From Actinomycetes bacterium (lineage in GTDB: Bacteria; Actinomycetota; Actinomycetes; Actinomycetales; Microbacteriaceae): a stretch of 45,468 nt of DNA. Both the position numbers and the translations under genes were made by a program. The stretch covers positions 1-45,468 of the forward strand of contig JAKPAC010000022.1 of NCBI GenBank assembly GCA_029779645.1, given 5' to 3'. The notes under the pieces were generated by a model that was given only the letters and a program-made list of their open reading frames with translations, had not been told where the DNA came from and searched no databases. Within the stretch, counting starts at the first letter, position 1, and each line of letters begins with the position of its first letter. Shown one piece after another: positions 15,978-25,265 of the stretch.

Positions 15978-16970
15978 ATGCGATTCGGAACCTTCATCCC
16001 ACAGGGCTGGCGTCACGATCTGGTCGGCATCGCGCCGGCGCAGCAGTGGCAGACGATGCACGACCTCGCGCAGCACGTGGATGCGGGGCCCTGGGAATCG
16101 TTGTGGGTCTACGACCACTTCCACACGGTGCCCGCGGTGAGCAAGGAGGCCACGCACGAGGCGTGGACGCTGATGGCAGCGTACGCCGCCACCACCTCCC
16201 GCGTGCGGCTCGGGCAGATGTGCACGTGCATGAGCTACCGCAACCCCGCCTACCTGGCGAAGGTGGCAGCCACCGTCGACGTGATCTCGGGTGGGCGGGT
16301 CGAGATGGGCATCGGCGCGGGCTGGTACGAGCACGAGTGGCGCGCCTACGGCTACGGCTTCCCCTCTGCCGGCGAGCGCCTCGCCCGCCTCGACGAGGGC
16401 GTGCAGATCATGCAGCAGGCCTGGCGCACGGGCAGCGCCACCTTCGACGGCACGCACTATCAGGTCGATGGCGCGGTGGTGCGCCCGTTGCCGCTGCAGG
16501 AGGGTGGCATCCCCACGTGGATCGCCGGCGGTGGCGAGAAGGTGACACTGCGGATCGCGGCGAAGTACGCGCAGTACACCAACTTCTCGGGCTTCCCCGA
16601 GGAGTTCGACCACAAGAGCCAGCTGCTGCGCGCGCACACGCTCGATGTCGGCACCGACTTCGACGCGATCGTGCGCTCGAGCAACTACAACACGGTCATC
16701 GCCGAGACGGAGGCAGAGGTCGAGGACCGCCTCGCCGCGCTCGAGGCGCGCGTCACCCCGTACCTCGATGCGCGCACGGTGGCGCGCTTCATGCACGATT
16801 ACCGTTCCGAGCGCGCGCTGTGCGTGGGCACCCCGGAGCAGATCATCGAACGGCTGCACGACATGCGAGCGCGCGGGCTCGACTACGCCATCCACTACTT
16901 CCCGGAGGCGGCCTACGACCGCTCGGGCATGGACCTGTTCGCGAGCACGGTCATTCCCGCACTGTCATAG
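15978..16970 (+). CDS. LLM-class F420-type oxidoreductase
   Basis: 330-residue luciferase-like monooxygenase-fold enzyme. It begins MRFGTFIPQGW and carries DHFHTVP, CTCMSYRNPAYLAK, GRVEMGIGAGWYEHEW and WIAGGGEKVTLR, which are typical of the coenzyme F420-dependent branch of the family. It probably reduces or oxidises a small organic substrate using F420, but FMN cannot be excluded. ATG 15978 fits the leaderless -10 box; GTG 15972 is in frame. The 3' end overlaps the convergent TetR gene by 6 bases. Confidence 0.85.
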   Translation: MRFGTFIPQGWRHDLVGIAPAQQWQTMHDLAQHVDAGPWESLWVYDHFHTVPAVSKEATHEAWTLMAAYAATTSRVRLGQMCTCMSYRNPAYLAKVAATVDVISGGRVEMGIGAGWYEHEWRAYGYGFPSAGERLARLDEGVQIMQQAWRTGSATFDGTHYQVDGAVVRPLPLQEGGIPTWIAGGGEKVTLRIAAKYAQYTNFSGFPEEFDHKSQLLRAHTLDVGTDFDAIVRSSNYNTVIAETEAEVEDRLAALEARVTPYLDARTVARFMHDYRSERALCVGTPEQIIERLHDMRARGLDYAIHYFPEAAYDRSGMDLFASTVIPALS

Positions 16971-17606
16971 CGCCTCGGCCAGCGGCTCCGCCGGTGGGGT
17001 CGCTCGCTCCGAGCCCGGCACCATGACCAGCGCCAGCAGGTGCTCCAGCTGCCCCGGCATATCGATGCCGGGGTCGTGCATCCACTGCACCTGGAGCCCA
17101 TCGACGAGGGCGACGAGCGTCACGGCGAAGGCCGCGGCATCCACCCCCGGAGCGAACGCGCCGCGCGCCTGGAGCGCCGTGAAGGCTCCGGTGAAGGTGT
17201 CTCGCAAGAAGACCAGGCGCTGCGCAAAGTACTCGTGGGAGGGGTGGCTCGGGTCGGCCGACTCGGCCGCGAGCGCCGCGTGCAGCTGCACGAGGCCCGG
17301 CACCTCGCTGCGGTGTCGGATCAGCTCGACGTAGTTCTCCAGCAGCTGCGCCGGGTCGGGCAGCTCGTCGCCGTCGCGGAAGACCGTCGCGAGGTTGACC
17401 TCGTCACGCTTGCGCAGCACGGAGGTGAACAGCTCCTCCTTGCTGTCGAAGTAGTGCAGCAGGCCCGCCTGGCTGAGCCCGACCGCCTCGGCCAGGTCGC
17501 GTACCGATGCGCGCCGGTACCCATGGCGGGCGATCACATCAAGCGCGGTGAGCAGGATCTCTTCGCGCTTGAGTACGCCTTTTGCGTATGAACCTCTTCG
17601 TGTCAC
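16965..17606 (-). CDS. TetR-family regulator beside a GH3 locus
   Basis: 213-residue TetR/AcrR repressor with N-terminal HTH (ASVRDLAEAVGLSQAGLLHYFDSKEEL, about residues 34-58) and a helical ligand domain. It is divergent from the MFS::PAP2 gene and the GH3 glycosidase, a TetR-MFS-GH3 order that suggests it controls uptake and hydrolysis of a glycoside. GTG 17606 is fixed by a -10 box 6 bases upstream; no ribosome site is present. Confidence 0.88.
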   Translation of the reverse strand: MTRRGSYAKGVLKREEILLTALDVIARHGYRRASVRDLAEAVGLSQAGLLHYFDSKEELFTSVLRKRDEVNLATVFRDGDELPDPAQLLENYVELIRHRSEVPGLVQLHAALAAESADPSHPSHEYFAQRLVFLRDTFTGAFTALQARGAFAPGVDAAAFAVTLVALVDGLQVQWMHDPGIDMPGQLEHLLALVMVPGSERATPPAEPLAEAL

Positions 17607-17612
17607 GCCTCG

Positions 17613-17618
17613 ACTCTA
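17613..17618 (-). promoter_or_regulatory. -10 box for leaderless TetR transcript
   Basis: On the minus strand TAGAGT is followed by CGAGGC and GTG. The 12-base TAGAGTCGAGGC is identical to the dagK promoter element near 28390. Confidence 0.55.
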
Positions 17619-17705
17619 TGCCGAGAAGGCTCTTGCCGTTCGCCCCCGACTGTCATACTGTTTCGTCACATTCAACGGGGAATGCCTCCATCGAGAGGGC
17701 ATGCC

Positions 17706-18971
17706 ATGTCGACACCTTCGGACGCTCTGCCACCCGCGGACCCCGCGCATCCGCCGGGGAGCATCGCCTTCATCGAAGACGCGAGCGGGGCGCAGGATCC
17801 ACCCCCGCCGATCAAGGGCGTGCGGCGACTGCTGTGGTGGATCATCCCCGGCAACCTCGCGATCTTCCTGATCTGGGGCGCGGTGCCAGGGATCCTGTTG
17901 CCGCAGCAGATCACCCTGCTTGATCCGGACCCCGTCCGCAAGGTTGCCAATCTCGCGGTCGTGATGACGATCAGCGCGTTCGCCGCGATGCTCGCCCAAC
18001 CGATCGCCGGCCAGATTTCAGACCGCACCCGCTCGCGGTTCGGCCGCCGTGCACCCTGGATGTTTCTCGGCTCGCTGGCGGGCGGGCTTTCGCTTGTCGG
18101 CCTCGCATTCGCGAACAGCATCGTCGGCATCGCGATCGGCTGGATTCTTGTGCAGGTGGCATACAACTTCGCCCAGGGCCCGCTGAACGCGATCATGCCG
18201 GACCGCGTTCCGATCTCCCGTCGAGGTACCTTTGCCGCGCTCTCGGGTATCGGGCTCATGGTCGGCGCGCTGGGCGGGCAGATCGCACCCTTCACCCAGG
18301 GCCTCGATGCCTGGTGGCGGGGCATCATCGGGCAGGGCCCGGACGACACGCTGTACCGGGGCCCGGTCGCGATGTTCTTCCAGGACCTCGGTCAGATTCC
18401 GGGCGCGATCCTCACGATCATCGTCATCCCACTGGTGCTGGTGCTGTTCGGTCGCTGGCGCTCGGCGTTGTTCTTCCTCGCCGCGCTCCTGCTTTGCCCG
18501 CTGGTGCTCTCACAGGTGACGAAGAACCTGGTGAACCGTCCACGGCCGGCGTTCGACGAGGCCGCGGGCCTGGCCGGGCCGTTGTTCACGGTCGACCACG
18601 GCTCGTTCCCTTCGGGGCACGCGGTCACCGCCGGCGCCCTCGCGATCGCCGTCGCCGCGCTCATCCCGCCCGCGCACCGGGCGCTGCGCGCCGTGTGGTG
18701 GGTGGTCGCCGTGCTGCTCGTGCTCGGGATGATGTGGCAGCGCACACTGATCAACGCGCATTGGCTCTCCGACGCGTTCTTCGGCATCGTTGCAGGGGTG
18801 GTGGGCGCGCTCCTGATGTGGTGGGCGTTCTGGCCGCTGCTTCGGGCCGACTCCGGTCGGCCCGTGTGGTTTCTGCGCCGTGCGCAGGTGGAGGCCGAGC
18901 CGATACCGACCGACCAACCTGCCGCAGACGGCGCTTCAGCCGCAGCCGGCACCCCTCGAAGAAAGCAGTGA
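17706..18971 (+). CDS. MFS half fused in frame to PAP2 phosphatase
   Basis: 421 residues in two unlike halves. Residues 1-193 are the first five membrane segments of a sugar-type MFS transporter, with the loop DRTRSRFGRR and the NFAQGPLNAIMPDRVP motif, ending at GALGGQIA. From about 195 (QGLDAWWRGIIG) the sequence becomes a PAP2 acid phosphatase with all three signature motifs: K273-x6-R280-P281, PSGH (His305) and R346-x5-H352-x3-D356. The PAP2 half lacks its own first membrane helix, and the MFS half lacks its second half. ATG 17706 has GAGAGGG upstream. The PAP2 active site looks intact, so lipid-phosphate hydrolysis is possible; transport is unlikely. A deletion or recombination between two genes is the simplest origin. 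Confidence 0.8.
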   Translation: MSTPSDALPPADPAHPPGSIAFIEDASGAQDPPPPIKGVRRLLWWIIPGNLAIFLIWGAVPGILLPQQITLLDPDPVRKVANLAVVMTISAFAAMLAQPIAGQISDRTRSRFGRRAPWMFLGSLAGGLSLVGLAFANSIVGIAIGWILVQVAYNFAQGPLNAIMPDRVPISRRGTFAALSGIGLMVGALGGQIAPFTQGLDAWWRGIIGQGPDDTLYRGPVAMFFQDLGQIPGAILTIIVIPLVLVLFGRWRSALFFLAALLLCPLVLSQVTKNLVNRPRPAFDEAAGLAGPLFTVDHGSFPSGHAVTAGALAIAVAALIPPAHRALRAVWWVVAVLLVLGMMWQRTLINAHWLSDAFFGIVAGVVGALLMWWAFWPLLRADSGRPVWFLRRAQVEAEPIPTDQPAADGASAAAGTPRRKQ

Positions 18972-18973
18972 CC

Positions 18974-21241
18974 ATGACGCGCAGCACCGCCGCGGCAGCG
19001 AAGCTCGTTGCCAAGATGACCATTCAGGAGAAGGCCTCGCTCACGAGCGGTGCCACGTTTTGGACCACGAAGGCGGTGGAGCGGGTCGGGGTGCCGTCCA
19101 TGATGCTCACCGATGGCCCGCATGGGTTGCGCAAGCAGCGCGCAAACTTCGACCATCTCGGCATCGGCGATAGCGTGCCGGCCACCTGCTTTCCGCCCGC
19201 CGTCGGGCTCGGATCGTCGTGGGACGTCGACCTCGCGCACCGGGTGGGCGCCGCGCTCGGTGTCGAATCGGCGATCGAGAACGTCGCCGTGATTCTCGGC
19301 CCCGGCGTCAACATCAAGCGCTCGCCGCTGTGCGGGCGCAACTTCGAGTACTTCTCCGAGGACCCGATCGCCTCGGGGGTGATGGGTGCGGCGCTCGTGG
19401 GCGGCACGCAGAGCGTGGGTGTCGGCACGTCGGTGAAGCATTTCGCGGCCAACAACCAGGAGCACGACCGGATGCGCGCATCGAGCGATATCGACCCGCG
19501 GCCGCTGCGCGAGATCTACCTGCGCAGCTTTCAGCGCGTGGTCGAAGACGCCCAGCCGGCAACCGTGATGTGCTCGTACAACCGCATCAACGGCGTCTTC
19601 GCGTCGGAGGATCCGTTCCTGCTCACGCGCGTGCTGCGCGAGGAGTGGGGCTTCACCGGCTTTGTCGTCTCGGACTGGGGGGCTGTGAACGATCGTGTCG
19701 CCGCGATCGCCGCGGGCATGGATCTTGAGATGCCCGCGAGCGGCGGGCGCACCGACGCCCAGATCGTCGCGGCGGTGCGCGACGGCTCGCTCGACGAGTC
19801 GCTCGTGGATGCCTCGGCAACACGCATCGCCGCGCGTGCCCTGCAGGCTGCCGCGGCCCCGCGCGTGGCCGGCCCGCTCGATGTCGACGCGCACCATGCG
19901 CTTGCCCGTGAGGCCGCCGGAAAGTCGATCGTGCTGCTGAAGAACGATGATCGGGTGCTGCCGCTGCAGCCCTCGCAGCGGGTTGCCGTGATCGGCGCGT
20001 TCGCGACGGCGCCCCGCTATCAGGGCGCCGGCAGCTCGCTGATCAGCCCGACGCGGCTCGACAACGCGTTCGACGAGCTCGTGGCGCGCGGTGGCGAGCA
20101 GGTGAGGTTCGCCCAGGGATTCACGAACGACGGCAGCGGTGACGCGGCGGCGCTGCGGGCCGAGGCCGTTGCCCTGGCGGCGGGGAGCGATGTCGCCGTG
20201 GTGTTCGCGGGGCTCCCGGCGGCCCTCGAATCGGAGGGGTTCGACCGCGACAACATCGACCTGCCGGTCGCGCAGCTCGAACTAATCGACGCGGTGCTCG
20301 AGGCCAACCCGCGCACCGTGGTCGTGCTCTCCAACGGTGGGGTGGTGGCGCTGCCGTTCGCCCAGCGGGTCCCCGCGATCGTAGAGGCATGGCTGCTCGG
20401 CCAGGCCGGGGGCGGCGCGACCGCCGATGTGCTCTACGGCGAGGTGAACCCCTCCGGCAAGCTCACCGAGACGATCCCGCTCCGGCTCGAAGACAGCCCG
20501 GCGTACCTGAACTTCCCCGGCGAACAGGGCCACGTTCGCTACGGCGAGGGGCTGTTCGTGGGGTACCGCTGGTACGACGCGCGCCGCATCGATGTCGCAT
20601 TCCCCTTCGGGCACGGGCTCTCCTACACGGATTTCTCGTACGGGGATGCCTCGGCCTCCCTCGGCGCCGACGGCGACGTCACCGTGCGCGTCGCGGTCAC
20701 CAACACGGGCGAGCGGGCCGGCCGCGAGGTGGTGCAGGTGTACACCGGTCTCGTTTCGGCATCCGTGCAGCGCCCGGATCGCGAGCTGAAGGCCTTCGCG
20801 GTCGTGGAGCTCGCGCCGGGACAGACGCGCGAGGTGGAGCTGACCGTGCGCCGCGCCGATCTGGCCTATTGGCACATCAACGCAGACCGCTGGGTCGTCG
20901 AGGGAGGCGACTACACCATCGAGGTCGCTGCCTCGAGTCGCGACATCCGCTCGATGACCACCATCCGCATCGAGGGTGATGCGGTGCTGCTGCCGCTCAC
21001 ACGCGAGTCCTCGCTCGGCGAGGTGTTCGCGCACCCCGTCGCGGGCCCAATGCTCCAGGGGATGATGGCGCCGGTGTTGGCGGCCTTCGGCGGCGCGGAG
21101 GCTGACGCCATGGGCGGCATGGACATGCAGAAGATGCTCAGCGCGTTCCCGATCGGCCGGATCGGCATGCTCGCGGGCGATGCTGCCGGGCCCGAGGCCA
21201 TCGAGCAGCTGCTCGCGGCGGCCGACGCGCCGCAAGCCTGA
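18974..21241 (+). CDS. Glycoside hydrolase family 3 (beta-glucosidase-like)
   Basis: 755-residue cytoplasmic GH3 enzyme with no signal peptide. The N-terminal TIM barrel contains LTDGPHGLR, GPGVNIKRSPLCGRNFEYFSEDP, SVKHFAANNQEHDR and the nucleophile in VSDWGAVNDR (Asp234). The alpha/beta sandwich starts near 330 (KSIVLLKNDDRVLPL), and a fibronectin-III-like domain follows (GREVVQVYTG...RELKAF). A further roughly 80-residue C-terminal extension is rich in Met and Gly. It probably releases glucose or another sugar from beta-glycosides. It starts 2 bases after the MFS::PAP2 stop, so the two are co-transcribed. Confidence 0.92.
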   Translation: MTRSTAAAAKLVAKMTIQEKASLTSGATFWTTKAVERVGVPSMMLTDGPHGLRKQRANFDHLGIGDSVPATCFPPAVGLGSSWDVDLAHRVGAALGVESAIENVAVILGPGVNIKRSPLCGRNFEYFSEDPIASGVMGAALVGGTQSVGVGTSVKHFAANNQEHDRMRASSDIDPRPLREIYLRSFQRVVEDAQPATVMCSYNRINGVFASEDPFLLTRVLREEWGFTGFVVSDWGAVNDRVAAIAAGMDLEMPASGGRTDAQIVAAVRDGSLDESLVDASATRIAARALQAAAAPRVAGPLDVDAHHALAREAAGKSIVLLKNDDRVLPLQPSQRVAVIGAFATAPRYQGAGSSLISPTRLDNAFDELVARGGEQVRFAQGFTNDGSGDAAALRAEAVALAAGSDVAVVFAGLPAALESEGFDRDNIDLPVAQLELIDAVLEANPRTVVVLSNGGVVALPFAQRVPAIVEAWLLGQAGGGATADVLYGEVNPSGKLTETIPLRLEDSPAYLNFPGEQGHVRYGEGLFVGYRWYDARRIDVAFPFGHGLSYTDFSYGDASASLGADGDVTVRVAVTNTGERAGREVVQVYTGLVSASVQRPDRELKAFAVVELAPGQTREVELTVRRADLAYWHINADRWVVEGGDYTIEVAASSRDIRSMTTIRIEGDAVLLPLTRESSLGEVFAHPVAGPMLQGMMAPVLAAFGGAEADAMGGMDMQKMLSAFPIGRIGMLAGDAAGPEAIEQLLAAADAPQA

Positions 21242-21297
21242 CGCTGCGCGGCCGCGACGCCGACCCAGCTCGGGGCCGCGGCCGCGGGAGCGCGCTG

Positions 21298-22287
21298 CTA
21301 GATCTGGCCGCCCTGGGCCAGGTACTGGCGGTGCATCGAGGTCTGCAGCAGCGCCGAGTACAGGAAGAAGTTGGCAAGGTTCTCCCAGCCGGCGGTCCAG
21401 GTCAGCCGTGAGGCCGTCTCCCAGACCGAGAGCTCGGGGTTCTCGGCGAGCACGGCCGAGATCTGGCGCGTGCGGCGCAGGTGGTGCTCGGCCGATTCCC
21501 CGGCGCGGCCCGCGATGCCGGTGAAGCGGTACCCGTGGCCGGGAAGCACCTCGTGCTCGTCGTGGGCTGCGACGCGGCGCAGCGCGGCCAGGTAATCGGC
21601 GAGCGCGTTGGTCTCGGTGGGTGCGCCGAGGCCGAGACCCGCGTGCATGGTGGGCAGCACGTGATCGCCGGTGATGATCAGGCCGCGCTCGTCGTCGCGG
21701 AGGCAGAAGTGCCCACCGGTGTGCCCCGGGGTCCACATCACCTCGAGCGAGAAGCCGGGCCACTCGATGCGCTCGCCGTCTTCGAGCAGGCGGTCGATCT
21801 TCACGGCACCGCCGCTGGAGGTCTCGCGCTCCATCACCTGCCGCAGCTCGGGCAGGCGGTCATCGGGCACGCCCCAGCCGTCCAGGTGCACAGCCAGCGC
21901 CTCGCGCGCCCAGTTCGTGCCGTCGAGCGCGTGCTCCTCCTCCCGGTGCATCACCAGGGGGGCGCCGGTCGCGGCGCGCAGGCGCTCGGCCATGCCGATG
22001 TGGTCGGGGTGCATGTGCGTCACCACGATCGTGCGCAGATCGCTCACCTCGCCGCCGATCGAGGCGACCGCGTCGACGAAGCGCTGCCAGTTCTCGTCTG
22101 AGTCCCAGCCCGCATCAACGACGTGCAGTCCGCCCTGCGCGTCGCGGAAGAGGTAGACGAACGAGTAGGGGATGTGCCCGCCGGGCATCGGCATGGCGAT
22201 CGCCCAGACATCGTCGCGCACCTGCTCCATCGGAGGCACGCCATTGATCTCGGAGGCATCAAACTGGACTTGGCTGGTTGGCTGCAC
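21298..22287 (-). CDS. MBL-fold metallohydrolase (copy B)
   Basis: 329-residue MBL hydrolase with HMHPDH (91-96), [22 protein letters not shown] and PGHGYRF. It resembles copy A at 10743. GTG 22287 is assumed, with TAACGT 7 bases upstream as a possible leaderless -10; the in-frame ATG at residue 20 is the alternative. Convergent with the GH3 gene and divergent from glycerate kinase. Substrate unknown. Confidence 0.8.
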   Translation of the reverse strand: MQPTSQVQFDASEINGVPPMEQVRDDVWAIAMPMPGGHIPYSFVYLFRDAQGGLHVVDAGWDSDENWQRFVDAVASIGGEVSDLRTIVVTHMHPDHIGMAERLRAATGAPLVMHREEEHALDGTNWAREALAVHLDGWGVPDDRLPELRQVMERETSSGGAVKIDRLLEDGERIEWPGFSLEVMWTPGHTGGHFCLRDDERGLIITGDHVLPTMHAGLGLGAPTETNALADYLAALRRVAAHDEHEVLPGHGYRFTGIAGRAGESAEHHLRRTRQISAVLAENPELSVWETASRLTWTAGWENLANFFLYSALLQTSMHRQYLAQGGQI

Positions 22288-22372
22288 GAGATCGACGTTA
22301 CACGCGGATCATGGCCTGGGACGATGTGTTGCTGGCGAACATTCGGGGATGCCGGGCGGGAGGGAGCGCGAG

Positions 22373-23551
22373 GTGGGCGAGCGGACAGTCGTGATCGCGA
22401 CGGACTCCTTCAAGGGCTCGATCGGTGCGGCCGCGGCCGCGGATGCGCTGCGCGAAGGATGGCGCGCTGCGCGCCCGGGCGACCTGGTCGTCTGCATGCC
22501 GATGGCTGACGGGGGCGAGGGCACCCTCGACGCGGTGGCGCGGGCGGTGCCGGCGGCCAGGCGCATGCCGGTCGCGGTGCGCGGGCCCGCGGGGAGCGAG
22601 GTGCAGGCCTCCTGGCTCTGGGTGCCCGGCGGCACCGCGGTGGTCGAACTCGCGAACACCTCGGGCATCGAGCAGCTGCGCGGCCGGCTGCGCCCCCTCG
22701 ACGCCGACACCTTCGGGCTCGGCGAGGCCATCGCTGCGGCGCTGCGGCACGGGGCCACCCGCGTGGTGGTCGGCCTCGGCTCGAGCGCCTCGACCGATGG
22801 TGGCGTCGGCATGCTCACCGCGCTCGGCGCCAGATTCACGGATGCCACGGGCCGGCCGATCCGCCCCGGTGGCCGTGGCCTCGGCGCACTCGCGGCCGCC
22901 GATCTTTCGGGCCTGGCAGCGCTGCCGCGCGGCGGGGTCCTCGTGCTCAGCGATGTGCCCAATCCGCTGTTCGGCCCGGACGGGGCCGCGGCGATCTTCG
23001 CCCCGCAAAAGGGTGCGACCGCGGTCGATGTCGCCACGCTCGATGCGGGGCTCGTGCGCCTCGCGGCAGTGCTCGGCGGTGCTCGCGGCGCCGCCGCCGC
23101 GGCGGCCGACCCGGCGAGCCCGGGGGCAGGGGCCGCGGGTGGGACCGGCTACGGGCTGCTGGCCTGGGGCGCCGCGCTGCGGCCAGGTGCGCCGGCGGTG
23201 GCAGAGCTGCTGGGGCTGGCCGAGGCGGTGGCCGGGGCATCCATCGTCATCACCGGGGAGGGATCGTTCGACGCGCAGTCCGCGACCGGCAAGGTGCCCG
23301 CGCTCGTCGCGGCGCTGGCCGCCGAGGCGCACGTGCCCGCGGCGCTGGTCGCCGGGCGCATCGCCGCGGCGGCCGACCTCGGCGGATTCGCGCACGCCGA
23401 ATCGCTCACCGCGCTTGCCGGCGGCCCCGAGGCCGCGCTGGCCGACCCGGCGCGTTGGCTGCGACGCGCGGGCGCCGCGCTCGCACGGGCGGCGTTCGGT
23501 GAGGCTGCGGCGGGCCCCACGCGGGATGCCGCGCCGCCGCCGCGCGGCTAA
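22373..23551 (+). CDS. Glycerate kinase (GlxK/GarK family)
   Basis: 392-residue glycerate kinase that phosphorylates D-glycerate with ATP, feeding photorespiratory/glyoxylate-type or sugar-acid catabolism into glycolysis. Visible blocks are TDSFKGSIGA, MADGGEGT, GLGSSASTDGGVGML, LSDVPNPLFGPDGAA, FAPQKGA and ITGEGSFDAQSATGK, the family signatures. The start is taken as GTG 22373 with GGGAGGG upstream; ATG 22349 in frame is the alternative. Its stop overlaps the convergent pgm stop by 4 bases. Confidence 0.9.
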   Translation: MGERTVVIATDSFKGSIGAAAAADALREGWRAARPGDLVVCMPMADGGEGTLDAVARAVPAARRMPVAVRGPAGSEVQASWLWVPGGTAVVELANTSGIEQLRGRLRPLDADTFGLGEAIAAALRHGATRVVVGLGSSASTDGGVGMLTALGARFTDATGRPIRPGGRGLGALAAADLSGLAALPRGGVLVLSDVPNPLFGPDGAAAIFAPQKGATAVDVATLDAGLVRLAAVLGGARGAAAAAADPASPGAGAAGGTGYGLLAWGAALRPGAPAVAELLGLAEAVAGASIVITGEGSFDAQSATGKVPALVAALAAEAHVPAALVAGRIAAAADLGGFAHAESLTALAGGPEAALADPARWLRRAGAALARAAFGEAAAGPTRDAAPPPRG

Positions 23552-25194
23552 CGCCCCCCGAGGGCGGCGGTGATGACCGCCTGCGCCTCGCGCTGCACCG
23601 CGCGCAGGTGTTCCGGGCCGAGCAGCGACTCGGCGTAGAGCTTGTAGACGTCCTCGGTGCCGGACGGGCGCGCCGCGAACCAGGCGTGCTGCGTCGTGAC
23701 CTTGAGGCCGCCGATCGCCGCACCATTGCCGGGCGCGGCGATCAGCTTGGCCGTGATCGCCTCGCCCGCGAGCTCGGTGGCCGTCACCGAGGCGGGGGAG
23801 AGCCGCGCGAGGGTGGCCTTCTGCTCGGCCGTGGCCGGGGCATCCACCCGCTCGTATGCCGACGCGCCGAACTCGGCCTCAAGCTCCGCGTAGCGCTGCG
23901 AGGGGGTCTTGCCGGTGACCGCGAGGATCTCGGCGGCCAGCAGACACAGCAGCAGGCCGTCTTTGTCGGTGGACCACACGGTGCCGTCGAAGCGGACGAA
24001 GGAGGCGCCCGCCGACTCCTCGCCGCCGAACGCGACGCTGCCGTCGAGCAGGCCCGGCACGAACCATTTGAAGCCGACCGGCACCTCCAGCAGCGGGCGG
24101 CCGAGGGCCGCGGCGACGCGGTCGATCAGCATGGAGGAGACGAGCGTCTTGCCGATCACGGCGTCGGGGCGCCAGCCGGGACGGTGCGCGCACAGGTAGT
24201 CGATCGCGACGGCGAGGAAGTGGTTGGGGTTCATGAGCCCCGCGTCGGGTGTCACGATGCCGTGCCGGTCGGCGTCGGCGTCGTTGCCGGTGAGCAGGTC
24301 GAAATCAGTGCGGCGAGCCACCAGTGCGGCCATCGCCGCGGGGGAGGAGGGATCCATGCGGATCTTCTCGTCCCAGTCGAGGGTCATGAACCGCCAGGTC
24401 GGGTCGACGTCCGGGTTCACGACGGTGAGGTCGAGCCCGTAGCGCTGCGCGATCAGCGCCCAATACTCGACGGATGCGCCGCCCATCGGGTCGGCGCCGA
24501 TGCGCACGCCCGCGCGCGCGATGGCCTCCATGTCGATGATCGACCCGAGGTCTGCGACGTATGCCTCGCGGAAGTCGTAGCGGCCGATGGCGTCTTCGGG
24601 GATGTCGGCGAAGCGGGTGCGCCTGACGCTCCCGAGCCCGGCCGCGATGAGCGCGTTTGCGCGATCGGCGATCCACGCGGTCGCATCGGTGTCGGCAGGC
24701 CCGCCGTGCGGAGGGTTGTATTTGAAGCCGCCGTCGGCCGGCGGGTTATGGCTCGGGGTGATGATGATGCCGTCGGCGCGACCCGCGTCGGCCGCATCGC
24801 GATCGCGGTTGTGGGCGAGGATCGCGTGGCTGAGCGCCGGCGTCGGCACCCACGAGTCGCGCGTGTCGGCGAGGACCTCGACGCCGTTGCCCACGAGCAC
24901 CTCGATCGCCGTGCGCTCGGCGGGTCGGCTGAGCGCGTGCGTGTCGCGGCCGAGGAACACCGGCCCTTCCAGGCCCTGCGCCCGGCGATAGTCGACGATC
25001 GCCTGGGTGGTCGCCAGGATGTGCTCCTCGTTGAAGCTTGACCGCAGCGACGAGCCGCGGTGCCCGCTCGTACCGAACACGACTCGCTGCGCCGGGATCG
25101 TGGCATCCGGCTTGCGGTCGTAATAGGCGTCGATCAGGGCGTCGACATCGATGAGATCGGATGCCTCGGCCGGGAGTCCTGCGCGCGTGCTCAT
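23548..25194 (-). CDS. pgm: Phosphoglucomutase, alpha-D-glucose-specific
   Basis: 548-residue alpha-D-phosphohexomutase interconverting glucose-1-P and glucose-6-P. It contains VVFGTSGHRGSSL, the phospho-serine loop TPSHNPPADGGFKYNPP (Ser148), the metal loop TGNDADADRHG, the sugar-binding GGEESAGASF and the phosphate-binding ARPSGTEDVYK. Length and motifs are complete. A GACAAT box 6 bases before ATG 25194 suggests a leaderless transcript. It is divergent from pheA with a 71-bp gap. Confidence 0.95.
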   Translation of the reverse strand: MSTRAGLPAEASDLIDVDALIDAYYDRKPDATIPAQRVVFGTSGHRGSSLRSSFNEEHILATTQAIVDYRRAQGLEGPVFLGRDTHALSRPAERTAIEVLVGNGVEVLADTRDSWVPTPALSHAILAHNRDRDAADAGRADGIIITPSHNPPADGGFKYNPPHGGPADTDATAWIADRANALIAAGLGSVRRTRFADIPEDAIGRYDFREAYVADLGSIIDMEAIARAGVRIGADPMGGASVEYWALIAQRYGLDLTVVNPDVDPTWRFMTLDWDEKIRMDPSSPAAMAALVARRTDFDLLTGNDADADRHGIVTPDAGLMNPNHFLAVAIDYLCAHRPGWRPDAVIGKTLVSSMLIDRVAAALGRPLLEVPVGFKWFVPGLLDGSVAFGGEESAGASFVRFDGTVWSTDKDGLLLCLLAAEILAVTGKTPSQRYAELEAEFGASAYERVDAPATAEQKATLARLSPASVTATELAGEAITAKLIAAPGNGAAIGGLKVTTQHAWFAARPSGTEDVYKLYAESLLGPEHLRAVQREAQAVITAALGGR

Positions 25195-25252
25195 TGCTCC
25201 ATTGTCGCAGTGTTGGCCGCGAGCGACGGCGCGGGAGTCGTGTGCGCCCCGC

Positions 25253-25258
25253 TAGGCT
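25253..25258 (+). promoter_or_regulatory. -10 box for leaderless pheA transcript
   Basis: TAGGCT followed by 7 bases and ATG 25266. No Shine-Dalgarno sequence is present. Confidence 0.5.
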
Positions 25259-25265
25259 CGAGCCC

